Below are positions 40,873 through 50,682 of a stretch of DNA of 56,528 bases, piece by piece. Each line of letters begins with the position of its first letter. The stretch's first letter is position 1. This stretch comes from an uncultured Bacteroidales bacterium (lineage in GTDB: Bacteria; Bacteroidota; Bacteroidia; Bacteroidales; Paludibacteraceae). Under the pieces are notes generated by a model. The model was not told the origin of the DNA and did no database searches. It saw only the letters and a program-made list of their open reading frames with translations. Position numbers and translations under genes: made by a program. The stretch is from positions 1 through 56,528 of the forward strand of contig CAMOUL010000012.1 of NCBI GenBank assembly GCA_946626605.1. Direction: 5' to 3'.

Positions 40873-42799
40873 TCCAGAGAGTTCCGTTGGAAGCCGAGAT
40901 ATTGACATCGAAAATCGGCCAGTACTGGTGCATGTCAATATCCGTTCCTTCTTTATAAATATACCACTTATCCGGCGTCAGGAAGGGCACTCCTTCCTTA
41001 TCGAAGAAGGATTTAGCCACCCAGCCGGTCTCTTTATCGTATTCAGCAGGTCTGGTAGCATCAACATCCAAGCCAACGAACTTATCAAATACGTAAGCCG
41101 CACCATTCTGCGCGTAGTCATCGTTACGCGTGTAGTGGAACCAAACCGAATCCGGACGTCCAGCAAAGTCGCCGGTGTTATTCTGGAGGTCGTATGCATC
41201 GGCTTGTGCTTTCTCCAGTTTCTCTTTCAGGATACCCCAACGCATAAGGTCGTATTTACGGATATTCTCCCCGCAGAACTCAAAGGCACGTTCGTCAATG
41301 ATATTCTCGATTGTAACCGGCACGCTTCCCAAACCTGCGCGCGCACGCACTTTATCTAAACAATCTTGTTTATCAATTCCGTAGAATTCGGACGGTGCAT
41401 TGCCTTCTTTCGAACCGATAGCAGCTTCCGCAAACATCAGGAGGATATCCGTGTAGCGGAGCACCGGCATATCGATGCAGTCCTCATTGTTAGAATAGCT
41501 GCGAGTCATCCACTCGATACGCAATTTACCGCAGTACAACTGGCCGATATTCGACTGTTTCTGATACACCTTTTTGTCGGTAGCAGGAACCCCCGGGAAG
41601 GTTACATCCACATAACCGGAAGGAGCGGTACCACTACCATCATCGTACTCCCAGGTCCAGGGAAGAATCGTAATATCACGGCGCTTGTCGGCCTTGTCGT
41701 ACGCGTAATAGAAAGTCGGCGCAATCTCAATCATCGCCTGGGTCTTGGTGTTATTCGTATTTCCGGAGCTGTAGAAGATGGTGTTAATCATCGCACCAGC
41801 GCAGTTGGTAGAAATTTTATTGCCGGTCAATGCCAATACCTGACCACGAGCGCCATCGAGGAACGGCAGCGCCCAGATCCACTCGGACTTGGAATAGTCC
41901 GTTACATCGGTACAGAGGTCTTTGAAGACATCCTCGAAATTATCTTTGAATTTCCAGTCTTCCTGTTTGATCACTTGCGCACAAGCCCAAACAGCCTCCT
42001 GATACAATTCCTGACGCTTGCTCGCATCCTCCACCAGATAACCGATGGAGCAATCTTTCGTACCGCCTTCCACAAACGTGTTCGGACGCATCGCTTTTCC
42101 GGCATACATCAGATCCATACGAGCCAGAAGACCCAGCGCGAGAGCCTTAGACGGGCGACCGGTATAGTTAGCGGCGGAACCGGGGCACTGAGCCGACCAC
42201 GGCATCAGTTCCGCAGCCTCTTTGAGGTCCTTACGCAGCTGCTCATAGACTACGCTGCGCGGTTGTTTTTTGGTGTAGAGGACCTCCGAGTTGTAACCAT
42301 TGAAGGACTCGAAACTTGCGGGCACATCGCCCCACAACTTCACCATCTCGAGATAGCAGAAAGCACGGAGAGTCAGCGCTTCGCCCAACAGATACTTGAA
42401 GGTAGCATCTGTGGTATCCGAGTGCTGACGGATTCCGTCAACGACTACATTAGCACGCTCGATAGCAGAGTTCAGATAAGCCCAGGGGTCTTTACCATTC
42501 GAGGTAGAAAGGTCACCTGTACCACCCGTTATGTTATACGCGGCATAATCTTTATCTTCCGTTTTGGAACAGTGCTCAATATCCGTATTCATGGCTACAT
42601 ATCCGCCACAAAGACGATTACGGAAGGATTTATCCTCACCGAAAGTGTTGTAAATAGCGCCAATAGCCTGCTGGGTAAGATCTGCGGACTTGAATACAGC
42701 CTCATCCATTGCGGAAGGCGATTCGGTCTCGAAGAAATCCTTCTCGCACGCAATCAAAGAGAGCGCTAAAATGCTTAAGATAAAATATTTTGCTTTCAT
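40856..42799 (-). CDS. SusD/RagB-family glycan-binding lipoprotein
   Basis: A 647-residue surface lipoprotein (FILSILALSLIAC, Cys18). The SusD fold is shown by FFETESPSAMDEAVFKSADLTQQAIGAIYNTFGEDKSF, the TPR-like helices (LLGEALTLRAFCYLEMVKLWGDVP) and the C-terminal MPVLRYTDILLMFAEAAIGSKEG and IIDERAFEFCGENIRKYDLMRWG. It caps the SusC transporter and binds the glycan, here probably pectin fragments. It lies 21 bases after susC and overlaps the pectate lyase gene. Confidence 0.96.
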   Translation of the reverse strand: MKAKYFILSILALSLIACEKDFFETESPSAMDEAVFKSADLTQQAIGAIYNTFGEDKSFRNRLCGGYVAMNTDIEHCSKTEDKDYAAYNITGGTGDLSTSNGKDPWAYLNSAIERANVVVDGIRQHSDTTDATFKYLLGEALTLRAFCYLEMVKLWGDVPASFESFNGYNSEVLYTKKQPRSVVYEQLRKDLKEAAELMPWSAQCPGSAANYTGRPSKALALGLLARMDLMYAGKAMRPNTFVEGGTKDCSIGYLVEDASKRQELYQEAVWACAQVIKQEDWKFKDNFEDVFKDLCTDVTDYSKSEWIWALPFLDGARGQVLALTGNKISTNCAGAMINTIFYSSGNTNNTKTQAMIEIAPTFYYAYDKADKRRDITILPWTWEYDDGSGTAPSGYVDVTFPGVPATDKKVYQKQSNIGQLYCGKLRIEWMTRSYSNNEDCIDMPVLRYTDILLMFAEAAIGSKEGNAPSEFYGIDKQDCLDKVRARAGLGSVPVTIENIIDERAFEFCGENIRKYDLMRWGILKEKLEKAQADAYDLQNNTGDFAGRPDSVWFHYTRNDDYAQNGAAYVFDKFVGLDVDATRPAEYDKETGWVAKSFFDKEGVPFLTPDKWYIYKEGTDIDMHQYWPIFDVNISASNGTLWNDYLY

Positions 42800-42820
42800 A
42801 TTGATTTGTATTTACAAGGA

Positions 42821-45800
42821 TTAGAACTGAATATTCAAACCGACATTGATACCGCGGCTCTTCGGATATGCAGAGAAATCTACACCAGGAGTAAGCGGGT
42901 TCTTGGAGGAACGGGTATCCACCTCCGGATCCAGACCGCTATACTTGGTAGCGCAGAAGAGGTTCGTACCCTGAACATAGAGGCGGATATTATTGATCAC
43001 TTTGGTCTTCTCCATCCATACTTTCGGCAGCGAGTAGCCAATTGTCAATTGGTTGAGACGCAGGAAAGAGCCATCCTCCATATCTTTGTCCGTCACTACA
43101 TAGTGCGACATGATCGGGCTGTAGATATTTGCGCCCTTATCGGCATTCGCTTGATCAATCTGGTTCGCAAACGCGGTATAAGCGTCGCCGAACACCAATG
43201 CGCCCGTCGCATATACGTCAGGCATGTATTGACCCTGAGCGGTATAGAGCGAATAGCGGTTGTTAAAAGCCATCTCGGTAATCAAGTTACGCATCTTGGT
43301 CTTCTCCGTAACGGTGGTGTACTCCATCTTCGAGAGGTTCAAGATCTTGTTACCGAAAGCGAAGGTGAAGTTAGCAGCCAAATCCACCTTACCCCATTTA
43401 TCGCCGCCGATATTGAAGTTCAGGTTGAAACCACCGGAGTGAGTCGGAACGGTATTACCGAGAATCACTTTATCTTTCTCGTCGATCACGCCATCCTCAT
43501 GTATGTCCTTAAATTTGATAGCACCCGGAACCGGCTGGTTTGTCAAGAATGCATCGCCGTAAGTAGGCACGCCGTCAGCCACACCCCATGTATGGGTGGC
43601 AGTCTGATAGCTTTGGAAATCTGCGGCGGTATAATAACCATCTGTTACATAACCCAGTACATTACCTACCGGCTGGCCAACCTCTACGAGGAATTCTGCC
43701 GTCGTCAAGTACTCGGAAGAGCCGAAGCAACTGGTTTGTGCCAACATTTTCTCCATGTTACCCAGGTCTTGCACGCGCGTTTTATTAAAGGAGATATTTG
43801 CGTCCAAAGAGAGGTAGTAACTCAAACTCTTGGATTTATGATCGAGGATAACACCCTTTACCGAGAACTCCATACCCATGTTGCGAGTAGAACCGATATT
43901 CTGGAACTGGATGTTGTAGCGAGCTGGCATGTTCTGACGGATAATCAGGTCTTTGGTAGTATTCCAATAGAGGTCGATCGTTCCGGTCAAACGCTCGTTG
44001 AAGAAACCATAGTCGATACCGAAGTCACGGGTGATGGTGGTCTCCCATTTGAGGTTCGGGTTCGCAGCAATCTTTTCACTACCGCCGACCACAAGGATAT
44101 TGCTGGTACCCTGACCCATATCTATATAGGTCATCTGCTGCGAGAGGAAATCCGGATGCAGGTATCCAAGGTCCACATTGTTGTTACCCGCCATACCTAA
44201 CGAGAGACGGAATTTCAAGTTACTCAACCAACTTGATGCATCCTGCATAAACTCCTCATCCGACATACGCCAAGCTACTGCGCCCGAGGGGAAGTAACCC
44301 CACTGGTGACCTTTAGCGAAACGCGTAGAACAGTCTGCACGGAAGGTAGCGGTCAGATAGTAGCGGCCCTTATAGTCATAGTTCGCACGAGCGAGGAAAG
44401 AGAGTTGGTTGTCGCGCGGGTTGACATAGTTGTTAAACTCCGAATAAGCAGCCTGGCCCATGTAGTTGAAGATCTCACCCTTCAGGACGTCATAACTGCC
44501 TTTATAACCGAATCCATATTCGGTCTGCGTTGAGCCCTTGCGGATAACAGTCTCTTCACCAACCAGAACACTGACGTTATGGTCGGATTGGAAGGTCTGC
44601 TTCCATTCGAGGGTATTATGGTTCGTCAAGGTAGATGTGTACTCATCCGTCACCTGAATCTGAGCGGTACCACCTTCTATTCCCGGACGACCGGTGTTAC
44701 GAGAGAAATAAGTGGTCGGACCATAGTAACGATCCGTAGTGATATGACGAGTCTCATAACCCATATCCACACGAGCGGTGAAATGCTTGGCAAACTTATA
44801 GCTCATGTAACCCTGGATATTCCATTTCTTATCCTTCTTCAACTTGTAGTTGTCGCGGATAGTGGTCAACGGGTCATAGAGCGAACCGAAGGTCTCATCC
44901 TCATCTCCGCCGGTACCATCGTCCTTGGATAACAACGTTGTCGGAGCATAAACCACGCAGTTGCGCAGACGGGACTCCGTAGAAGTGCCATTATCTTTCA
45001 CAGCATTCGCACCGGAACCGAGCACCTCGGTACTGGTATAACGGGTCGTGAAACCAATCGTGAAATTCTTGAATGGCTTGAACTTCGCCTTACCGGAGAT
45101 GTTGTTACGGGTGTAGTTGGATTGCTCCATGATCGCCTTGTCATCAATGCGGTTATAGGAAAGCGTGAAGTTCGCATTCTTGTTACCACCGCTGACGCTT
45201 ACCGACTGATTGGAGTTAAAGCCGGTACGACCAAACGTACGATCTTGCCAGTCGATAAACTCATGCTTGCTGGGATCTGCATATTCGTCCAGCAAAGAAG
45301 AAATCGGGGTGGTCTCTATTTCAGCGGGAGCTTTATATTTGGTATCATTGTAAAGCTTATCGAAATACGCATAGAACTGACCACGGAGATCCGAGTTGTC
45401 GGCAGCCGTAGTATTGTATTTCATGGAGGCCCACTCATACTGCATCAACGCAAAATCGCGCGGATCCATCACGTCGTACTTCTTCGCGATTTTCTTCCAT
45501 CCCACATAACCGGAATAATCCACATGGAAAGTCATCTTATCATCCTCGGTACCGGAGTCCTTGGTAGTGATGATAATAACGCCGTTAGCACCTTGAGCAC
45601 CGTAGATAGCGGTAGCCGCAGCGTCCTTCAAGACGTCCATCGAAGCGATGTCACTCGGCGCAATATCCGAAATACTCGATACCGGCATACCATCCACGAT
45701 ATATAACGGGTCGTTGCTCTGGGTCAGAGACGTACCACCACGGACACGAATCTTGACATCAGCATCCGGGCTACCTTCCGTCGTCGTTACCGACACACCG

Positions 45801-46243
45801 GACAACTTACCTTGCAATGCTTCCGCAGCAGAAGTAACAGGAATATCCTTCAGCTGCTCTGCACCTACAGAAGCCACAGACGTCACAACGTCACGTTTCT
45901 TCGTCGTTCCATAACCGGTAACAACCACTTCCTCAAGCACCTCACTGTTTTCGGAGAGTACCACATTCATTGTGCTGCCCGTGATGTTCAGCTCCTGAGT
46001 CTTCATACCGATGTACGAGAAAACCAGCACCTTCGCATCGTCGGGAACATCCAGACTGTAGTTACCGTCGAAATCTGTCACTGTACCAATAGTGGTACCT
46101 TTCACGACCACAGAAGCCGAGATAATCGTCTCGCCCGTCTGGTCCTTTACCGTTCCGCTAATCACACGTGCTTGAGCAGCCATACCTACGAAAAGTAAGG
46201 CCGAAAGCATCATGGTACGGAACACTGAGAAATTCAATTTCAT
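42821..46243 (-). CDS. SusC/RagA-family TonB-linked outer-membrane transporter
   Basis: A 1140-residue TonB-dependent porin. After the signal peptide (MMLSALLFVGMAAQA) come a carboxypeptidase-like domain (VISGTVKDQTGETIISASVVVKGTTIGTVTDFDGNYSL), the TonB-box region EVVVTGYGTTKKRDV, the SusC plug signature (VRGGTSLTQSNDPLYIVDGMPV, DAAATAIYGAQGANGVIIITTK) and a 22-strand barrel. No N-terminal STN domain is present, so it is not an anti-sigma-linked type. It imports oligosaccharides captured by the SusD partner. The leader is about 80 bases long. Confidence 0.97.
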   Translation of the reverse strand: MKLNFSVFRTMMLSALLFVGMAAQARVISGTVKDQTGETIISASVVVKGTTIGTVTDFDGNYSLDVPDDAKVLVFSYIGMKTQELNITGSTMNVVLSENSEVLEEVVVTGYGTTKKRDVVTSVASVGAEQLKDIPVTSAAEALQGKLSGVSVTTTEGSPDADVKIRVRGGTSLTQSNDPLYIVDGMPVSSISDIAPSDIASMDVLKDAAATAIYGAQGANGVIIITTKDSGTEDDKMTFHVDYSGYVGWKKIAKKYDVMDPRDFALMQYEWASMKYNTTAADNSDLRGQFYAYFDKLYNDTKYKAPAEIETTPISSLLDEYADPSKHEFIDWQDRTFGRTGFNSNQSVSVSGGNKNANFTLSYNRIDDKAIMEQSNYTRNNISGKAKFKPFKNFTIGFTTRYTSTEVLGSGANAVKDNGTSTESRLRNCVVYAPTTLLSKDDGTGGDEDETFGSLYDPLTTIRDNYKLKKDKKWNIQGYMSYKFAKHFTARVDMGYETRHITTDRYYGPTTYFSRNTGRPGIEGGTAQIQVTDEYTSTLTNHNTLEWKQTFQSDHNVSVLVGEETVIRKGSTQTEYGFGYKGSYDVLKGEIFNYMGQAAYSEFNNYVNPRDNQLSFLARANYDYKGRYYLTATFRADCSTRFAKGHQWGYFPSGAVAWRMSDEEFMQDASSWLSNLKFRLSLGMAGNNNVDLGYLHPDFLSQQMTYIDMGQGTSNILVVGGSEKIAANPNLKWETTITRDFGIDYGFFNERLTGTIDLYWNTTKDLIIRQNMPARYNIQFQNIGSTRNMGMEFSVKGVILDHKSKSLSYYLSLDANISFNKTRVQDLGNMEKMLAQTSCFGSSEYLTTAEFLVEVGQPVGNVLGYVTDGYYTAADFQSYQTATHTWGVADGVPTYGDAFLTNQPVPGAIKFKDIHEDGVIDEKDKVILGNTVPTHSGGFNLNFNIGGDKWGKVDLAANFTFAFGNKILNLSKMEYTTVTEKTKMRNLITEMAFNNRYSLYTAQGQYMPDVYATGALVFGDAYTAFANQIDQANADKGANIYSPIMSHYVVTDKDMEDGSFLRLNQLTIGYSLPKVWMEKTKVINNIRLYVQGTNLFCATKYSGLDPEVDTRSSKNPLTPGVDFSAYPKSRGINVGLNIQF

Positions 46244-46322
46244 ACAGAGAATTTTGTTTGTTTTATGATATAGTTAATTTAAATGATATTACGTTTCACG
46301 TAAACATATTTCAAAAAACGGC

Positions 46323-46368
46323 GCAAAGGTACACAAAAAACGTCAATCTTATGTGGAAAAATTGACGT
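46323..46368 (-). promoter_or_regulatory. susC operon promoter with inverted-repeat operator
   Basis: The minus-strand -7 box TACCTTTGC is at 46331-46323. No TTG exists 20 bases upstream. Instead ACGTCAAT (46340-46347) and ATTGACGT (46361-46368) form an 8-bp inverted repeat with arm centres 21 bases apart, two helical turns, over the -33 region. This fits an activator-dependent promoter. Confidence 0.65.
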
Positions 46369-46407
46369 AAATAATACACATATAGCTTTTTTTGCTAAAT
46401 CGAGTTG

Positions 46408-48363
46408 TCAAAACGGCTCTGCATAGGTACACCCCTCGCGCCATCTGGAGCACCCGTAACGTGTATTGCCGCGGATGATCAAGCCCTGTCGGCAAACGGG
46501 ACAAAGCATGCCTGCCTTGTTCGTTTTGACATCTTTGACGACTCCGGAAGTCATCTCCTTGAGTTCCGTCAAGAAATCTTGCGCTTGATATTCGCCTCGC
46601 TCTATCTCACGCAGTTTTTTCTCCCATAGACCGGTCAGTTCCGCTGACTTGAGCAAGGGAGAGATAATCGTGTGAATCAGATCAATACCCACTTGAGTAG
46701 CACGGAGCGACTTGCCTTGCTTCTGAATATACTTGCGTTGATAGAGTTTCTCGATGATGGCTGCGCGGGTAGATGGACGACCTATACCGTTCTCCTTCAT
46801 CGCCTCGCGGAGTTCGTCATTCTCGACCGTTTTTCCAGCCGTCTCCATCGCGCGCAGAAGAGTCGCCTCCGTGTAATACTTAGGCGGCGTTGTTGTCTTC
46901 TCCTTTAATAGCGGCTTGTGAGGCCCACTCTCGCCTTTCACAAATGCCGGCAGCGACTTGGCGCTTTCCTCATTTGCATCATTTGCATCATTTGCATCAT
47001 TGAGTTCGCTCTGCGAACGCTCATTCGCGAACACCGCCCGCCATCCGGGTTTGAGAACCTCCCGCCCGGTCACCTTGAAATCAACCTCACCGGCTTTTGC
47101 CAGAACAGTCGTGTTGCTGACCTCGCATTCGGGATAGAAAGCCGCAATGAAATGCGTCGCCACCAGATCATACACCTTTTTCTCATCCGCCGTCATGGCA
47201 TCCGGACGCTGGCCCGTAGGTATGATGGCATGGTGGTCGGTAACTTTCTTGTTATCAAACACTTTCTTCGATTTGGGTAATGAGCCGGCGCCTTTCTTGC
47301 CATCCGCTTTGAGTCCCAATAACGGCGCTACCTGCGGGAAATAATCTTTTATTCCCGCCAGTGTACCCGGTACTTTAGGGTAGATATCATCACTCAGATA
47401 AGTCGTATCCACACGGGGATAAGTGGTCAGTCGTTTCTCGTAAAGAGACTGAATGAGCTGAAGCGTCTGCTCTGCGGAAAAGGAATATTTCTTATTACAA
47501 TCCACCTGCAGCGATGTCAAGTCATACAACTTCGGGGCAAACTCCGTACCCTTCTTCTTCTCCACAGAGGTAATCAGGAACGGCTGGTCTTTGATTGCGT
47601 CCACAAGTGCCTGTCCCTGCTCCTCGGAAGTGATGGCATATTCGTCTTCTTCCGCCGGCAGCTGGGCATTAAAGAGGGTGTCGCGGTAGTTGGTTTTCAA
47701 CTCCCAATAGGTGCGCGGCACGAAATGATCGATCTCCGCCTGCCGTTTCACCACCAACGCTAACGTCGGCGTCTGTACACGTCCCACGGAGAGTACCTGC
47801 CGGTCCTTTCCGCTCCCGCGCGCGTACCTTATAGTATAGGCGCGCGTGGCGTTCATACCCAACAACCAATCGCCTATCGCCCGCATCATGCCCGCCTCAT
47901 ACAAGTGCTGGTATTCGGATTGATCTTTCAGTTGACGGAACCCCTCACGGATAGCCTCTTCGGTCAGCGAGTTCACCCACAGGCGCTTTACCGGACACTT
48001 GCATCCGGCCTGCTGATAGACCCATCGTTGGATGAGCTCTCCCTCCTGGCCGGCATCACCACAGTTAATGACCTCATCAGCCTGCGCAATCAGCGACTTG
48101 ATGACATTAAACTGCTTATGTACCCCTTCGTCACCGGAGACTTTGATAGAAAAACGCGGAGGAATCATCGGCAAGGAACTAAGGCTCCAAGCCTTCCATT
48201 GGTCTGTATATTCCTGCGGATCGAGCAATGCGCATAAGTGACCAAAAGTCCAAGTTACCTGATAACCATTGCCCTCAAAATAGCCGTCCTTGCGCTGCTT
48301 GGCGCCCAGGACATTCGCTATATATGCACCCACAGAGGGTTTCTCCGCTACACAGACAATCAC
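46408..48363 (-). CDS. topB: DNA topoisomerase III
   Basis: A 651-residue type IA topoisomerase that removes negative supercoils and decatenates DNA. TOPRIM domain: MIVCVAEKPSVGAYIANVLG with Glu7, and INCGDAGQEGELIQRW with the acidic metal ligands. The active-site Tyr is in LTTYPRVDTTYLSDD. A C-terminal zinc ribbon (MLCPVCRQGL...YGCSRWREGC) closes the protein. At 46971-47001 a CATTTGCAT unit is repeated, giving NDANDANDANEE; the 9-base unit keeps the frame. The chromosomal setting lacks conjugation genes, so it is the housekeeping form. Confidence 0.95.
   Translation of the reverse strand: MIVCVAEKPSVGAYIANVLGAKQRKDGYFEGNGYQVTWTFGHLCALLDPQEYTDQWKAWSLSSLPMIPPRFSIKVSGDEGVHKQFNVIKSLIAQADEVINCGDAGQEGELIQRWVYQQAGCKCPVKRLWVNSLTEEAIREGFRQLKDQSEYQHLYEAGMMRAIGDWLLGMNATRAYTIRYARGSGKDRQVLSVGRVQTPTLALVVKRQAEIDHFVPRTYWELKTNYRDTLFNAQLPAEEDEYAITSEEQGQALVDAIKDQPFLITSVEKKKGTEFAPKLYDLTSLQVDCNKKYSFSAEQTLQLIQSLYEKRLTTYPRVDTTYLSDDIYPKVPGTLAGIKDYFPQVAPLLGLKADGKKGAGSLPKSKKVFDNKKVTDHHAIIPTGQRPDAMTADEKKVYDLVATHFIAAFYPECEVSNTTVLAKAGEVDFKVTGREVLKPGWRAVFANERSQSELNDANDANDANEESAKSLPAFVKGESGPHKPLLKEKTTTPPKYYTEATLLRAMETAGKTVENDELREAMKENGIGRPSTRAAIIEKLYQRKYIQKQGKSLRATQVGIDLIHTIISPLLKSAELTGLWEKKLREIERGEYQAQDFLTELKEMTSGVVKDVKTNKAGMLCPVCRQGLIIRGNTRYGCSRWREGCTYAEPF
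46971..47001. repeat. 9-base tandem repeat inside topB
   Basis: Three full units of CATTTGCAT and a partial fourth, read on the minus strand as (NDA)n. The unit is a multiple of 3, so length change does not shift the frame. Confidence 0.9.
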
Positions 48364-48390
48364 GTGATTTACAATTTAGTCATTTGCCAT

Positions 48391-50676
48391 TTACGATTTC
48401 TGCACTCCGTAACCATACCCGTATCCGGCACGAAGACCCTTCACGCCGTTGAGCACGCAGGTGACATTATGCATCCGATTTTGGGCGATGACATTATTGA
48501 CATACTCGATCATCTCCGACGGCGTGTATTTATAACGGCAGACGAAGATGGTGATATCTGCGATGCGATCCAAGAGATAGGTATCGCTGACCAAAGCCAC
48601 GGGCGCCGTATCCACGAGAATATAGTCATACCGCTTACGCAACTCCGCGAAGAGTTCGTCTATCCGCTCGGTCTGCAGTAACTCCGCCGGGTTGGGAGGT
48701 ATCGTTCCGCAAGGGATGATATCTAAATTCGGATGCTCTCCGCTCGGTATAACGATATCGTCTATCGCAACATCCGGATCCGCCAGATAATCCGTCAGAT
48801 GACCTTTATTGCTCAGTCCGAAATAAGCAGCTAACATCGGTTTGCGGATATCCAAACCCACCAACGCCACTTTCTTTCCCAAGATAGCCAACGACAAGGC
48901 GGTATTACTTGCCACATACGATTTACCGTCTCCGTTGATACACGAGGTCACCAAAATGACCGGAGATTTCACATCGGCAGGAATCACATAGCGTAAGTTC
49001 GTTCGGATCAGGCGGAACAACTCAGCCGAAACCGTCGACTCGCCTTCATGGATTGCAATATGCGCATTCCGGGAGTTTTGTACCAACTGCCCCAACAGAG
49101 GTGCATGAATCCGCTTCTCAAACTCCTTCGGATCGTCGATCTTGTCATTGATAAGGACGTAAAGATATAGTACCGCCGCCGGAATTAACAAGCCCATGAA
49201 GATACACAACAACAGCAGTTTTATCAATTTCGGAGACTGACTCTTAACATCGCGTTGCGGGACATCCAGCACTTTCGCCGGCATCGTCGTCGCGGCCAAC
49301 ATCAGGGCATTCTCTTCACGTTTCTCATACAGAAAAACATACAAACGCTCCCGTAATTGTTGCTGGCGTACAACGCGTACATACTCACGCTGCTGCTCCG
49401 GGGCGTCTTTGATTTTACGGTTGTATTTCGAGTCCTGCGACAGAAGATTGCGCTGGCGGATCTTCAAACTCTCGCGCACCGACCCTATCGTAGCGATGAT
49501 GTTTTGACGCATGATAGCGAGTTGCGCATTCATCTGCTCAATAACGGGGTTGTCATCCGTGGCGGTACGAAGAATACGCATGCGCTGCAGCAGCAAAGCG
49601 TTGTATTCCGACAGACCGCTCGACAGCGATGCATCCGTCACACCGATATTCGAAGGAATGAGGCTATTACGTTTGGTTTCGTCCCGCAAGAATTCATCGA
49701 TATACTCCACCAGACTCAGCTGAGTCTCTATCTCCGCCATCGCGCGTTGCTCCGCACTGCTGGCCGAGAGAAACAATTGCGCTTGGGCCTGGATATCAGC
49801 GATGTTATTGCTCTCTTTATAGTCCGAAACAGCATTCTCGGCGTCGGCCAGCTCCTTTGTGATGATAGCCAACCGCTCCTCGATAAAATTCGCCGTGTTC
49901 GTCGCAATCATATTTTTGTCCACCACGGCATTCAGGTTATATTGCTCGATCAGCTGATTCAGCAAGGCCTTATCGCGTTCGGGCATAGGCGACTTTATGG
50001 ACATCTTGATGATGTTCGATTCTTTCTTGTATTGCGAAATTGATAGCATCTCGCCATAACCGGCCACTACCAACTCGCGGCGACAGTGAAAAACACGATA
50101 CGTCGTATCTTGACTCAACGCGCGGTTGGCATGGATCTGTATCGTTCCGATTCCCGTCTCTATTGGCGCATTCAAACTCTCCACACGGGTTGTCGAACGA
50201 TGGAAGAAACCGTTTTTGGTCTTTATCTTATACCCCTTTGAGGTGGGTTTTACGATAATGGAGAAGGGTATTTTCTCTGCCCTTTTCGTCAAAGCTATAT
50301 AGTCCGCAGAAAAAGCCGGATTCCGAAACTCGCCTTCCCATCTCAGCGAACCTTTTTTCGCATGTGCATCCCATAGATTAAGGGCATCAATAGCCTGATA
50401 CAACAGGCCTCTTGAAGCCAACACCACCACTTCGTCTTCGGCTGCCTGATTGCCGGTCAAACCCAACATCGACAAAGATGCCATCTCTTCGCCAAAGCCG
50501 TCTTTTTGACGCAACATAATGGAGGCATCAGTCGTCCACTTAGGGCTCTTTCGCAAATAATAGCAGACTCCCAAGAGTACAAAACACGCTACTCCTATCG
50601 CAAACCACCACCAGTGCTCCAGCACAATGCGCATCACTTTGCGCAAATCTATCTCGTTATTTTGATTTGTTTCCAT
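48391..50676 (-). CDS. Polysaccharide co-polymerase with tyrosine autokinase (Wzc-like)
   Basis: A 761-residue inner-membrane protein for capsule or exopolysaccharide export. The N-terminal Wzz domain starts after the first membrane segment (WWWFAIGVACFVLLGVCYYL, about 23-42) and is followed by long periplasmic coiled coils and a second segment (LIKLLLLCIFMGLLIPAAVLYLYVLI). The cytoplasmic BY-kinase has Walker A SCINGDGKSYVASN, Walker A' VALVGLDIRKP and Walker B DYILVDTAPVALVSD. The C-terminus GYGYGYGVQKS is a short Tyr cluster for autophosphorylation. It sits 6 bases after the export-protein gene, so the two are one operon. No glycosyltransferases are in the window. Confidence 0.93.
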   Translation of the reverse strand: METNQNNEIDLRKVMRIVLEHWWWFAIGVACFVLLGVCYYLRKSPKWTTDASIMLRQKDGFGEEMASLSMLGLTGNQAAEDEVVVLASRGLLYQAIDALNLWDAHAKKGSLRWEGEFRNPAFSADYIALTKRAEKIPFSIIVKPTSKGYKIKTKNGFFHRSTTRVESLNAPIETGIGTIQIHANRALSQDTTYRVFHCRRELVVAGYGEMLSISQYKKESNIIKMSIKSPMPERDKALLNQLIEQYNLNAVVDKNMIATNTANFIEERLAIITKELADAENAVSDYKESNNIADIQAQAQLFLSASSAEQRAMAEIETQLSLVEYIDEFLRDETKRNSLIPSNIGVTDASLSSGLSEYNALLLQRMRILRTATDDNPVIEQMNAQLAIMRQNIIATIGSVRESLKIRQRNLLSQDSKYNRKIKDAPEQQREYVRVVRQQQLRERLYVFLYEKREENALMLAATTMPAKVLDVPQRDVKSQSPKLIKLLLLCIFMGLLIPAAVLYLYVLINDKIDDPKEFEKRIHAPLLGQLVQNSRNAHIAIHEGESTVSAELFRLIRTNLRYVIPADVKSPVILVTSCINGDGKSYVASNTALSLAILGKKVALVGLDIRKPMLAAYFGLSNKGHLTDYLADPDVAIDDIVIPSGEHPNLDIIPCGTIPPNPAELLQTERIDELFAELRKRYDYILVDTAPVALVSDTYLLDRIADITIFVCRYKYTPSEMIEYVNNVIAQNRMHNVTCVLNGVKGLRAGYGYGYGVQKS

Positions 50677-50682
50677 ACACCC

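Noticed and set aside
41366..44200. Two long plus-strand frames opposite susD and susC
   Set aside because: They mirror the codon pattern of the SusC/SusD genes, have no recognisable motifs, and no promoter or ribosome-binding site.
46971..47001. Phase-variable tandem repeat in topB
   Set aside because: The unit is 9 bases, so copy-number change keeps the frame and would not switch the gene off.
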